From: Gillisia xinjiangensis
GTDB lineage: Bacteria > Bacteroidota > Bacteroidia > Flavobacteriales > Flavobacteriaceae
Direction: 5' to 3'
Assembly (NCBI RefSeq): GCF_046298265.1
Contig: NZ_JBKAHK010000002.1
Span: forward strand, 558,001 to 622,000
DNA length: 64,000 nt
Shown here: one piece after another, positions 45,331-54,387 of the stretch
How the letters are laid out: each line of letters begins with the position of its first letter
Position numbering within the stretch: position 1 is the first letter of the stretch
Made by a program: the position numbers and the translations under genes
Notes under the pieces: model-generated
Seen by the model: only the letters and a program-made list of their open reading frames with translations
What the model was told of the DNA's origin: nothing
Databases searched by the model: none

Positions 45331-46959
45331 ATGAAAAATATTAAGAATATTATATTTTCTCTTCTCCTGATTTCTTTTAGTGTCAGTTGTGTGGAAGATG
45401 ATTATGAGCTTGATACAATCATAGTTCCTTCCAACCTGGAGGTGTCCTATGAAGTTGTAGGGCAATCGGCAGAAATGCCCGATGGCGATGGAAGCGGAGT
45501 CATAAACTTTACGGCTTCTGCAAATGATGCGATAACCTATAAATTTGTCTATGGTGATGGGTTTACAGATGTTAGCAGTGATGGGACTGCTTCACATAAT
45601 TTCAATAAAAACGGAGTGAACGATTATACGGTTACGGTGGTTGCTTCAGGAGCGGGCGGCGCATCCTCCAGTAAAATAAGCGTGGTAACCGTATTTAGTG
45701 ATTTTGATGATCCCGAAACCAAACAACTGCTTACCGGTGGAAATTCTAAAACCTGGTATGTAGCCGCATCCTTACCTGGACACCTGGGTGTGGGACCTGC
45801 TACAGGAGCAAATTTCACTTTTCCGCAGTATTATGCTGCGGCGCCTTTTGAGAAATCGGGAAATCCTTGTTTCTATAATGATGAATTAACTTTCAGTCTT
45901 CAGGGAGATGCGTTGCTTTTTGATTATGACAATAAAGGGGAAACCTTCTTTCAAAACTCCTATAATACCGAGTTTGGAGGAGGTGGGCCGGATGATCAAT
46001 GCCTGCCTTATGATAGTTCAGGTCAAAAAGCGGTTTCTCTTTCTCCTTCAACTTCAGGTTTTCCTGAGGATGAAACCACAGGAACTGCCTTAAATTTTTC
46101 CGGAGGAGGTTTTATGAGTTTTTATGTGGGAGCAACTTCTTATGAAATTTTAGAACTTACCGCAAATTATATGCACGTAAGGGCAATTCAGGCAAACGAT
46201 CCCGGTTTAGCCTGGTATTTAAAATTCACAACCGCTCAGGGCGAAGAAGAAACTGAAGAATTTGTTTCAGAATTTAATGACCTTTTCTGGGAAGCCGATT
46301 TTAATACAGATGGTCCTCTGGATCCTGACACCTGGAATTTAGAAATTGGAAACAATAATGGCTGGGGTAACAATGAAAGCCAGTATTATACGGCAGAAAA
46401 CGCTGTATTAGAGGGTGGAAATCTTGTAATTACTGCAAAGGCCGAAAGTACCAACGGTTTTAATTATTCGTCTTCCAGAATCACTACAAAAGATAAGGTT
46501 GAATTTAAGTATGGTAGGATAGAAGCCCGAGCAAAATTACCTCAGGGTAAGGGTACCTGGCCGGCAATATGGATGCTGGGAGCCACATACCCGGAGGAAA
46601 GCTGGCCTGGTGTTGGAGAGATTGATATTATGGAGCACGCCGGAAACAGGCAAAACGAAATTCACGGAACCTTACATTATGCAGAGAATTTTGGAGGAAA
46701 TGCCGATGGTGATACCAAAACCATCCTTAATGCCAGTACCGAATTTCATATCTACACCGTTGAATGGTCTGCAGAAAGAATTTGGTTCCTGGTAGACGGG
46801 GATGTGTACCACACTTTTGAGAACAATTCCACGACACCTTTCAATAAAGAATTCTTTTTATTGCTGAATGTTGCTATGGGAGGAACCTTTGGAGGTGCTA
46901 TTGATCCTGCTTTTAGTGAGTCGGCAATGGAAGTGGATTACATTAGGGTATACCAGTAA
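45331..46959 (+). CDS. GH16 beta-glucanase (laminarinase) lipoprotein with PKD domain
   Basis: A 542-residue surface lipoprotein (lipid Cys20). It has a PKD-like region (about 45-115), a middle beta domain, and the GH16 catalytic domain from about residue 310. GH16 catalytic motif GEIDIME gives Glu430, Asp432 and Glu435. The ATG at 45331 is preferred to an in-frame start at 45289 that overlaps the previous gene and adds no signal. Expected to cut beta-1,3- or mixed-linkage glucans outside the cell. Confidence 0.93.
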   Translation: MKNIKNIIFSLLLISFSVSCVEDDYELDTIIVPSNLEVSYEVVGQSAEMPDGDGSGVINFTASANDAITYKFVYGDGFTDVSSDGTASHNFNKNGVNDYTVTVVASGAGGASSSKISVVTVFSDFDDPETKQLLTGGNSKTWYVAASLPGHLGVGPATGANFTFPQYYAAAPFEKSGNPCFYNDELTFSLQGDALLFDYDNKGETFFQNSYNTEFGGGGPDDQCLPYDSSGQKAVSLSPSTSGFPEDETTGTALNFSGGGFMSFYVGATSYEILELTANYMHVRAIQANDPGLAWYLKFTTAQGEEETEEFVSEFNDLFWEADFNTDGPLDPDTWNLEIGNNNGWGNNESQYYTAENAVLEGGNLVITAKAESTNGFNYSSSRITTKDKVEFKYGRIEARAKLPQGKGTWPAIWMLGATYPEESWPGVGEIDIMEHAGNRQNEIHGTLHYAENFGGNADGDTKTILNASTEFHIYTVEWSAERIWFLVDGDVYHTFENNSTTPFNKEFFLLLNVAMGGTFGGAIDPAFSESAMEVDYIRVYQ

Positions 46960-46983
46960 AAAGTTTATAATTAGCCAGTAATC

Positions 46984-47009
46984 TCCGGGGGAAAATGGAT
47001 TCCCCCGGA
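46984..47009 (+). other. Strong intercistronic hairpin inside the PUL
   Basis: TCCGGGGGAA and TTCCCCCGGA form a perfect 10-bp GC-rich stem with a 6-base loop between the GH16 and GH3 genes. No T-run follows (ATATTAATCG), so a transcript-stabilising or partial-termination element is more likely than a full terminator. Confidence 0.7.
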
Positions 47010-47025
47010 ATATTAATCGACCAAA

Positions 47026-49305
47026 ATGAAAAAATATATACTGTTTATTATCGTACTTTTTAGTAGTGGATTTTTAGCCATTGGACAAAATTCAGAAATA
47101 TTGAGTTCTGTTAAAAATGTTGAAACCAAAGTCGATTCGGTTTTAGCATTGATGACCCTTGAGGAAAAAGTAGGCCAGCTTGTACAATATAATGGGAGTT
47201 GGGATCTTACCGGTCCTGCTTCCAATCTTGATGCAAAGCAAAAAGAAGAAAATCTGAAGAATGGGCTTGTTGGCTCGATGCTCAATGTGCTTTCCGTAGA
47301 AGCAACCACCGAGGCTCAAAAGCTTGTGATGGAAAATTCACGGCTTAAGATCCCCTTGTTATTTGGATATGATGTAATTCATGGGTATACAACGATATTC
47401 CCTGTGCCACTTGCAGAAACTGCGAGTTGGGATATGGAAGCCGCGGAAGAATCGGCCAGGATCGCAGCACTGGAATCTGCTGCACATGGGGTTAACTGGA
47501 CATTTTCACCTATGATAGATGTTTCCAGGGATGCCCGCTGGGGTAGAATCATGGAAGGATCTGGCGAGGATCCTTATCTCACTTCAATGGTAGCTGTTGC
47601 AAAGATCAAAGGTTACCAGGGGAAAGATCTTTCACATCCCCATACCATAGCCGCCACGGCCAAGCATTTTGCCGGATATGGCCTTGCGGAAGCAGGTCGG
47701 GACTATAATACGGTGCACATAGGTGAAAACGAACTGCATAATACCGTGCTTCCTCCATTTAAAGCTGCTGCAGAAGCAGGGGTAGCCACTTTTATGAATT
47801 CTTTTAATGATATCGATGGAACTCCGGCCACAGGTCATAAGGTTTTACAAAGGGACATTCTCAAAGGAGATTGGGACTGGAACGGATTCATTGTTTCAGA
47901 CTGGGCTTCAATCTCAGAAATGATCGATCACGGATTTGCCCGTGACAAAAAACATGCCGCAGAGATCGCTATCAAAGCTGGAAGCGATATGGATATGGAA
48001 GGAGGGGCTTATGAGACCAGCCTTGTTCAATTAGTAGAAGAAAGTAAAGTTGATGAAGCACTTATAGATGATGCCGTAAAAAGAGTGTTGAGGGTAAAAT
48101 TCAAAATGGGTCTTTTCGAGGATCCTTACAGGTATTCCAATGCAGAAACTCTAAAAAATATTTCTTTTGAAGATCATCGCAAGGCTTCCAGGGACATTGC
48201 AAAAAAATCAATCGTCCTTCTTAAAAATGAGAACGGACTTTTACCAATAAGCTCTTCGGTTAAAAACATAGCTGTGATTGGTCCTCTTGCCAATGACAAG
48301 GATTCCCCTATAGGAAACTGGCGTGGCCAGGGAGAAGCAAATTCTGCAGTATCTGTTGTTGAAGGGATTCGGAAGGCAGTGGGTACAGATGTTAATGTAA
48401 ACTATGCCAAAGGTGCCGATTTGGGGATGGGGGAACGCAGTTTCCTAATGCCTCTGAAGATCAACGAAACTGATACTTCAGGTTTTGCAGAAGCTGTTGA
48501 GGTCGCAAAAAACTCGGAAGTGGTGGTGATGGTGCTGGGCGAAGATGCTTTCCAAACAGGTGAAGGCCGCAGTCAGGTAAACATTGGTCTTGCAGGAGTT
48601 CAACAGGAATTGCTTGAAGAGATCTATAAAGTCAATAAAAATATAATCCTGGTATTGATCAATGGCAGGCCTATGGAAATTTCCTGGGCTGCCGAAAATC
48701 TTCCGGCTATTACAGTAGCCTGGCAACTTGGAACTGAAAGCGGGAATGCTATTGCAGATGTTCTTTTTGGCAAATACAATCCTTCGGGGAAACTTCCGGT
48801 TTCCTTTCCAAGAGCTGTAGGACAGGAGCCTCTTTATTATAACCAGAAGAATACAGGAAGACCTTACAGTGATCAACACGTAACTTTCTCTGGATATACA
48901 GATTCTCCAAAAGATGCCCTTTATCCCTTCGGATTTGGCTTGAGTTACACCACGTTTGAATATGGAGAACCACAACTTTCAGCTAAAGAAATGAATGAAA
49001 ATGAAACTTTAGAAGTTAGGCTTTCAGTAACAAATACAGGAAATGTTGCCGGAAAGGAAATTGTTCAGCTATATATAAGAGATCTTGTAGCAAGTACAAC
49101 CAGGCCGGTAAAAGAGTTGAAGGCCTTTGAAATAATTGAACTTGCTCCCGGAGAAACCAAAAATGTCCAGTTTAAAGTTGATGAAACAATGCTTCAGTTT
49201 TATACAGCAAACAGAAAATGGGAATCTGAAGCAGGTGAATTTGAGATATTAACGGGCAGCAATTCCCGTGACCTTAAAAAATCAATATTCAGTTTAAATA
49301 ATTAA
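47026..49305 (+). CDS. bglX: GH3 beta-glucosidase, BglX type (periplasmic)
   Basis: A 759-residue enzyme with signal peptide (FLAIGQ) and the GH3 N-terminal barrel, with the nucleophile Asp292 in IVSDWAS. The alpha/beta sandwich and the C-terminal fibronectin-III-like domain follow. It would remove glucose from the non-reducing end of imported laminari-oligosaccharides. Length and the DVIHGYTTIFPVPLAE motif fit BglX. Confidence 0.95.
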   Translation: MKKYILFIIVLFSSGFLAIGQNSEILSSVKNVETKVDSVLALMTLEEKVGQLVQYNGSWDLTGPASNLDAKQKEENLKNGLVGSMLNVLSVEATTEAQKLVMENSRLKIPLLFGYDVIHGYTTIFPVPLAETASWDMEAAEESARIAALESAAHGVNWTFSPMIDVSRDARWGRIMEGSGEDPYLTSMVAVAKIKGYQGKDLSHPHTIAATAKHFAGYGLAEAGRDYNTVHIGENELHNTVLPPFKAAAEAGVATFMNSFNDIDGTPATGHKVLQRDILKGDWDWNGFIVSDWASISEMIDHGFARDKKHAAEIAIKAGSDMDMEGGAYETSLVQLVEESKVDEALIDDAVKRVLRVKFKMGLFEDPYRYSNAETLKNISFEDHRKASRDIAKKSIVLLKNENGLLPISSSVKNIAVIGPLANDKDSPIGNWRGQGEANSAVSVVEGIRKAVGTDVNVNYAKGADLGMGERSFLMPLKINETDTSGFAEAVEVAKNSEVVVMVLGEDAFQTGEGRSQVNIGLAGVQQELLEEIYKVNKNIILVLINGRPMEISWAAENLPAITVAWQLGTESGNAIADVLFGKYNPSGKLPVSFPRAVGQEPLYYNQKNTGRPYSDQHVTFSGYTDSPKDALYPFGFGLSYTTFEYGEPQLSAKEMNENETLEVRLSVTNTGNVAGKEIVQLYIRDLVASTTRPVKELKAFEIIELAPGETKNVQFKVDETMLQFYTANRKWESEAGEFEILTGSNSRDLKKSIFSLNN

Positions 49306-49308
49306 AAT

Positions 49309-50076
49309 ATGAACGGTACACTAAAGGCTTTATTAACACTTACGATATTTTTATGCATCTCCTGTTCTCCCAAAGCACAGGTTGTTTTTGAGGATAATTT
49401 TGAAGGCGATCAGCTCAATATGGATTACTGGAGCTATGAAGAAGGTGATGGTTGTCCAAATTTATGCGGCTGGGGAAATAATGAGAGACAAATCTATAAC
49501 CGCGATTATGTAAGCCTTGAAGATGGAAAGCTTGTGATTGAAGCGGTAAAAACCGGCGACAAGTATTTTTCGGGAAAGATTAATACCAAAGACAAAATAG
49601 AATTCCAATATGGAACTATTGAAGTACGGCTAAAACTGCCTGAAGGTCATGGACTGTGGCCCGCTGTATGGATGCTTGGTTCTAATATTGATGAAGTGGG
49701 ATGGCCGGGTGCCGGAGAAATTGATATTATGGAATATGTTGGAAGGGAACCAAATACTGTGTATTCTTCCTTACATACTCCTGCAAGTCATGGGGAAACA
49801 GAAAACTCTAAAAAAACGATCATAGAAGATATTGAAGAAGGTTATCACACCTTTAAAACGGTTTGGACTGAAGATGATATACAATATTTTGTAGATGGAG
49901 ATCACGTTTATACCTTCATCCCGAAGGCTTATGATGAAGCAAATTATCCCTTCCGTCATCCCTTTTACTTTTTAATAAACCTTGCAGTTGGTGGAAATTT
50001 TGGCGGCCCGGAGGTTGATGATACCATATTTCCAGCTAAATTTTACATTGATTGGATCAAAGTGACCGAGAATTAG
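49309..50076 (+). CDS. GH16 beta-glucanase, single domain lipoprotein
   Basis: A 255-residue protein with a lipobox (LCISCSPKAQ) and a GH16 domain filling the rest; GEIDIME places Glu137, Asp139 and Glu142. It lacks the PKD and middle domains of the other GH16. A second endo-acting cut, perhaps on shorter or differently branched chains, is an inference. Only 3 bases separate it from the GH3 gene. Confidence 0.94.
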   Translation: MNGTLKALLTLTIFLCISCSPKAQVVFEDNFEGDQLNMDYWSYEEGDGCPNLCGWGNNERQIYNRDYVSLEDGKLVIEAVKTGDKYFSGKINTKDKIEFQYGTIEVRLKLPEGHGLWPAVWMLGSNIDEVGWPGAGEIDIMEYVGREPNTVYSSLHTPASHGETENSKKTIIEDIEEGYHTFKTVWTEDDIQYFVDGDHVYTFIPKAYDEANYPFRHPFYFLINLAVGGNFGGPEVDDTIFPAKFYIDWIKVTEN

Positions 50077-50126
50077 CTATTATCAATAATTTTTATTTAG
50101 TTTTATCAGGTACTTAAAATTTCTCC

Positions 50127-51530
50127 ATGAAAAATAAAACATACCTTATCCTTATCACCATTGTGTCCGCTCTTGGCGGACTGCTTTTTGGTTATGACAC
50201 CGGCGTGATAAACGGCTCTCAGTACTATTTCAGTCAGTATTTCGATCTTGATCCCGGGATGAAAGGTTGGGTTGTTGGGAGTGCTTTAATAGGATGTTTT
50301 GTGGGTGCCATCGTTGCCGGGCCATTAAGCAAAGCAATTGGAAGGAAATATTCCCTTATCATCTCTGCCATTTTATTTTCACTTTCGGCATGGGGTTCAG
50401 GATTACCCGCATTTTTACCTGAATCTGTTTCCCTTCTGGTAATGTTCAGGCTTCTTGGAGGACTTGGGATTGGGATAGCTTCTATGAACGCACCAACCTA
50501 TATCGCTGAAATCGCTCCTGCCAAAATCCGTGGCACCCTCGTAAGTTATTATCAACTAGCTATTGTTGTAGGATTCTTCGTGGTGTTTTTAGTGACTTAT
50601 TTTATTGGGAATAGTGCTACCGAAGCCGAGAATATTCAGGATGGATGGAGATTGATGTTCTGGTCTGAACTTATTCCGAGTACACTGTTTTTAATACTGC
50701 TGTTTTTTGTTCCCAAAAGTCCAAGATGGCTTGCTATAAAAGGACTTAAATCTGAAGCATTCAAAGTCCTGGTACGCATTCACGGAAAAGAAGTTGCAAA
50801 TGAGGAAATCCGCGATATTGAAAGATCCATTGAAAAAGATAAAGGTAAAGTCAAACTGAACATATTTGCAAAAGGGGTGTTTTCTATCATAGTGATAGGA
50901 ACGGTTTTATCTATTTTACAACAATTTACCGGTATTAATGCGGTGCTTTATTACGGTGCCGATATTTTTGAAAGTGCACTTGGTTTTGGGCAGGAAGATG
51001 TATTGCAGCAACAGGTATTGCTAGCTGCGATCAACTTGGTATTTACCTTTGTGGCGATGGCAACAGTAGATCGATTTGGAAGAAAACCATTGATCTATAT
51101 TGGAGCTGTGGGAATGTTATCTGGATTTTTAATGCTTGGCGCAACCCTTATGACAGATACTGTAGGATTGCTTTCTTTGGTGGGTGTCCTGTTGTTTATA
51201 GCATCTTTCGCAATGTCTATGGGACCTGTAGTTTGGGTGATCTTATCAGAAATGTTCCCAAACAATATGCGAAGTACTGCAATGTCTATAGCCGTTGCGG
51301 CACAATGGGCGGCAAACTACGTGGTAACCCAGTCTTTTCCACTGGTTGCAGAAAGCGAAGTCAATAAAAGCGAATACTGGAATGGATCCTTACCTTATTT
51401 TATATTCTCCGTATTTATCCTTGCCATCATATTTTTTACGTACAAATACATTCCTGAAACAAAAGGAAAATCACTTGAAGAACTTGAAGATATGTGGGAT
51501 ATTCCGGAGGAAGCAAAGCAAATTAACTAA
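50127..51530 (+). CDS. MFS sugar porter (XylE-like)
   Basis: A 467-residue, twelve-helix inner-membrane carrier of the sugar porter family: GYDTGVINGSQYY in helix 1, GRKYSLIIS, RFGRKPLIYIG and the PETKGKSLEELE end motif. It closes the PUL and would bring the glucose made by GH3 into the cytosol. It ends at a two-way terminator with tadA. Confidence 0.93.
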   Translation: MKNKTYLILITIVSALGGLLFGYDTGVINGSQYYFSQYFDLDPGMKGWVVGSALIGCFVGAIVAGPLSKAIGRKYSLIISAILFSLSAWGSGLPAFLPESVSLLVMFRLLGGLGIGIASMNAPTYIAEIAPAKIRGTLVSYYQLAIVVGFFVVFLVTYFIGNSATEAENIQDGWRLMFWSELIPSTLFLILLFFVPKSPRWLAIKGLKSEAFKVLVRIHGKEVANEEIRDIERSIEKDKGKVKLNIFAKGVFSIIVIGTVLSILQQFTGINAVLYYGADIFESALGFGQEDVLQQQVLLAAINLVFTFVAMATVDRFGRKPLIYIGAVGMLSGFLMLGATLMTDTVGLLSLVGVLLFIASFAMSMGPVVWVILSEMFPNNMRSTAMSIAVAAQWAANYVVTQSFPLVAESEVNKSEYWNGSLPYFIFSVFILAIIFFTYKYIPETKGKSLEELEDMWDIPEEAKQIN

Positions 51531-51575
51531 TATAAAAGCTGCCTAATATTTTTTAGGAATACCAGTTATAATGGG

Positions 51576-51623
51576 AAAAAGGAATTTAAACCGATATTAA
51601 AAATCAGTTTAAGTTCCTTTTTT
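51576..51623. terminator. Bidirectional terminator between PUL and tadA
   Basis: AAAAAGGAATTTAAAC pairs with GTTTAAGTTCCTTTTTT (one bulge), giving A- and T-tracts on both sides. It overlaps the tadA stop codon. Confidence 0.75.
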
Positions 51624-52056
51624 GTATGAAGAATTTTTTCAGTAATTGAGATGCCTCTTCTTCCATGATCCCCGATTTCACCTTTGTTTTTGGATGGAGT
51701 TTAGTGCCCATTTTACGGAATCCGCGTTCCGTATCACTTGCGGCAAATACAAGATTGGAGATCTGACTCCAGTAAAGGGCTCCTGCACACATCTGGCAGG
51801 GTTCCAGGGTGACATACATCGTACAATTTTTAAGATATTTCCCGCCCAGATAGTTGGCCGCGGCCGTGATGGACTGCATTTCGGCATGTGCAGTAACATC
51901 ATTCAATAATTCTGTGAGATTATGCCCGCGTGCGATTATCTTTTCATCAATTACAACGACCACCCCCACAGGAATTTCGCCTTTTTCAAATGCCAGCTCC
52001 GCCTCCTGAAGCGCTTTCCTCATAAAATATTCATCATCAAAAGGAGTAAGTATCAT
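51604..52056 (-). CDS. tadA: tRNA-specific adenosine deaminase TadA
   Basis: A 150-residue zinc deaminase that converts A34 of tRNA-Arg to inosine. It shows the zinc motifs HAEM and PCQMC, the typical YVTLEPCQMCAGALYWSQIS stretch and FAASDTERG. Guanine or other nucleoside deaminases share the fold, but this form is the usual TadA of the family. It is divergent from dxs across a repeat-rich gap. Confidence 0.88.
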   Translation of the reverse strand: MILTPFDDEYFMRKALQEAELAFEKGEIPVGVVVVIDEKIIARGHNLTELLNDVTAHAEMQSITAAANYLGGKYLKNCTMYVTLEPCQMCAGALYWSQISNLVFAASDTERGFRKMGTKLHPKTKVKSGIMEEEASQLLKKFFIQKRNLN

Positions 52057-52108
52057 ATGTAATTATCTATTATTTCGACTTCGCTCAATACAAGTGTTTT
52101 TTATTGGT

Positions 52109-52128
52109 CTCCCGATAGCTATCGGGAG
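52109..52128. repeat. Perfect 20-bp palindrome
   Basis: CTCCCGATAGCTATCGGGAG. It shares the 16-base core with the palindromes in the GIY-YIG repeat units at 6809-6826 and 7200-7217. Confidence 0.9.
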
Positions 52129-52562
52129 TAATTCGCATATCTTCATTGGTGTTTGCATCGGATTTCAGTTATGTTCATTTCATATTGAAATTTAAAGTTT
52201 CCGAAAGGTATAAATTTAAATGGGATTCGTTTATTTGGGATTCGTTAATTAGAAAGGTAGTAGTTAGATGAACATAGTTAATGGATTTAACAGGCATTTT
52301 TTTGATCCATGTGATTCGTCCAATCAGATCGCAGGATTCTTCATTTCGTTCAGCATGACATTTTTAGATTGTTTTTGTCATTATGAAGGAGCTGTGTTCC
52401 TCTTTTTTGTCAATCTGAACGAGCTTTTGGGCGAGGAAGAATCTTGACAGGGTGTTATATTTTCTGACCAAAAATAATTGAACTACATCACAGCATTTCT
52501 TCATCACTCCATCACTTCTTTTCCTTTTAAATTTTTAATTATTTTTAAACAGATTCAAAATG

Positions 52563-52570
52563 TACCTTTG
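52563..52570 (+). promoter_or_regulatory. -7 element of dxs at the start codon
   Basis: TACCTTTG matches TAnnTTTG and ends only 5 bases before the ATG at 52576, so transcription would begin at or beside the start codon. Confidence 0.5.
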
Positions 52571-52575
52571 TTTTT

Positions 52576-54351
52576 ATGGCTGAAAGTATTTTAACGAACA
52601 TCAATTCTCCTTCCGATCTGCGAAAACTTCCGCAGGAAAAACTTTCGGAACTTGCATCGGAATTAAGGAAATTCATCATTGATATAGTCGCAACCAAAGA
52701 AGGTCATCTTGGAGCCAGCCTTGGCGTGATAGAACTTACTATAGCGGTTCATTATATTTTTAATACTCCTGAAGATCTCCTTGTTTGGGATGTTGGACAC
52801 CAGGCGTATGGACATAAAATCCTCACCGGAAGAAGGGATTCATTCCATACCAATCGGCAATTAAACGGCCTGAGCGGATTTCCTAACCGGCAGGAGAGCG
52901 AGTTTGATACTTTTGGAGTTGGGCATTCCTCCACCTCTATTTCCGCAGCGTTGGGGATGGCTCTGGCCTCTAATTTAAAAGGAGAATTTAAAAAACAACA
53001 TATAGCTGTAATAGGGGATGCCTCTATCGCCAGCGGAATGGCCTTTGAAGGCCTGAACCATGCAGGTGTTTCCAAGGCAAATCTCCTGGTGGTTCTAAAT
53101 GACAATGCCATAGGAATAGATCCTAGTGTGGGTGCTCTAAAACAATATCTCACGAAGGCAAAAGTGGGTCAGAAACCCTCTCAGGACAATATTATCCAGG
53201 CGCTCAATTTCAAGTATTCTGGACCTGTAGATGGTCACGATATTCCCGGATTGCTGAAAGCCTTTGAGGAACTGAAAAAGATCAAAGGGCCAAAATTTCT
53301 CCACGTGATCACCAGGAAAGGAAAAGGCCTTCAGAAAGCTGAAGAGGATCAGGTGAAATACCATGCTCCGGGCAAATTCACGCCCGAAACAGGAGAGCTT
53401 TTGCCCTATAAAACCGATGGATTGCCTTTAAAATATCAGGATGTTTTTGGGCTGACCCTCGTAGAACTGGCTGAAAAAAATAAAAAAATAATCGGGATCA
53501 CTCCGGCGATGCCTACGGGAAGTTCCCTGAAATTTATGATGGATGCTTTTCCGGATAGGGCTTTTGATGTTGGTATTGCAGAGCAGCACGCTGTAACTTT
53601 AGCAGCGGGAATGGCTACCCGCGGATTCACGGTCTTTTGCGCCATTTATTCCACTTTTTTACAACGGGCGTATGATCAGGTGATCCATGATGTTGCATTG
53701 CAAAATCTCCCGGTTATTTTCTGCCTGGATCGTGCCGGATTGGTGGGAGAAGATGGAGCCACCCACCATGGGGTATTTGATATCGCATATTTGCGTTGTA
53801 TCCCGAACCTTATTATAGCAGCTCCTTCCAATGAGGTGTCCCTTCGTAATTTGATGTATACCGCGCAATTGAATTTAACTTCTCCGCTGGTTATTCGATA
53901 TCCGCGGGGCAGAGGCGTGGTATTGGACTGGAAACAGGAATTTAAGGTAGTGGAATTCGGGAAGGGAGAGAAACTGAAGGATGGAACCAAACTGGCTGTA
54001 ATAAGTATTGGAAGTATTTGTATAAATGTGAAATCTGCTATTGAAAGTCTCGATTTTTCAGAAGAGATTGCCCATTATGATGCAAAATTTGTTAAACCTC
54101 TGGACGAGCGTATGCTTCACGATATTTTTGATATTTTTGACAAAGTAATCACTGTGGAAGATGGAGTAATTTCAGGTGGGTTTGGAACAGCAATTCTGGA
54201 ATTTGCCTCAATAAACCAATATCATGCTCAAATAAAGTGTTTAGGAATTCCAGACAAATTTATTGAACATGGAACTGTCCTGGAATTGCAAGAAATCGCA
54301 AAAATTGACGTTCATAGTATAGCGAACGCCATCAATCATTTTCTGAAGTAA
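52576..54351 (+). CDS. dxs: 1-deoxy-D-xylulose-5-phosphate synthase
   Basis: A 591-residue thiamine-diphosphate enzyme, the first step of the MEP isoprenoid pathway. It shows GHSSTSISAALG, the ThDP segment GDASIASGMAFEGLNHAG ... VVLNDN, the Glu-containing GIAEQHAVTLAAG and the transketolase C-terminal part. It is shorter than the roughly 620-residue enterobacterial enzyme, as is usual in Flavobacteriaceae. A promoter-like element abuts the start codon. Confidence 0.95.
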   Translation: MAESILTNINSPSDLRKLPQEKLSELASELRKFIIDIVATKEGHLGASLGVIELTIAVHYIFNTPEDLLVWDVGHQAYGHKILTGRRDSFHTNRQLNGLSGFPNRQESEFDTFGVGHSSTSISAALGMALASNLKGEFKKQHIAVIGDASIASGMAFEGLNHAGVSKANLLVVLNDNAIGIDPSVGALKQYLTKAKVGQKPSQDNIIQALNFKYSGPVDGHDIPGLLKAFEELKKIKGPKFLHVITRKGKGLQKAEEDQVKYHAPGKFTPETGELLPYKTDGLPLKYQDVFGLTLVELAEKNKKIIGITPAMPTGSSLKFMMDAFPDRAFDVGIAEQHAVTLAAGMATRGFTVFCAIYSTFLQRAYDQVIHDVALQNLPVIFCLDRAGLVGEDGATHHGVFDIAYLRCIPNLIIAAPSNEVSLRNLMYTAQLNLTSPLVIRYPRGRGVVLDWKQEFKVVEFGKGEKLKDGTKLAVISIGSICINVKSAIESLDFSEEIAHYDAKFVKPLDERMLHDIFDIFDKVITVEDGVISGGFGTAILEFASINQYHAQIKCLGIPDKFIEHGTVLELQEIAKIDVHSIANAINHFLK

Positions 54352-54387
54352 CTAAAACTAATACCTGTATAAATTTTTTTCACCCTC

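Larger units (their letters stand above)
52057..52575. repeat. Intergenic mosaic of dispersed repeats
   Basis: No gene. It contains a 20-bp perfect palindrome CTCCCGATAGCTATCGGGAG (52109-52128), the same core as in the tRNA-Asn repeats. A tract of about 56 bases (52131-52186) resembles 19631-19686. A repeat of the GTCAT-CTGAAC-GAAGAATC family runs in reverse at 52331-52360 and forward at 52414-52445. The last 32 bases recur exactly, inverted, at 61647-61678. Confidence 0.8.
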
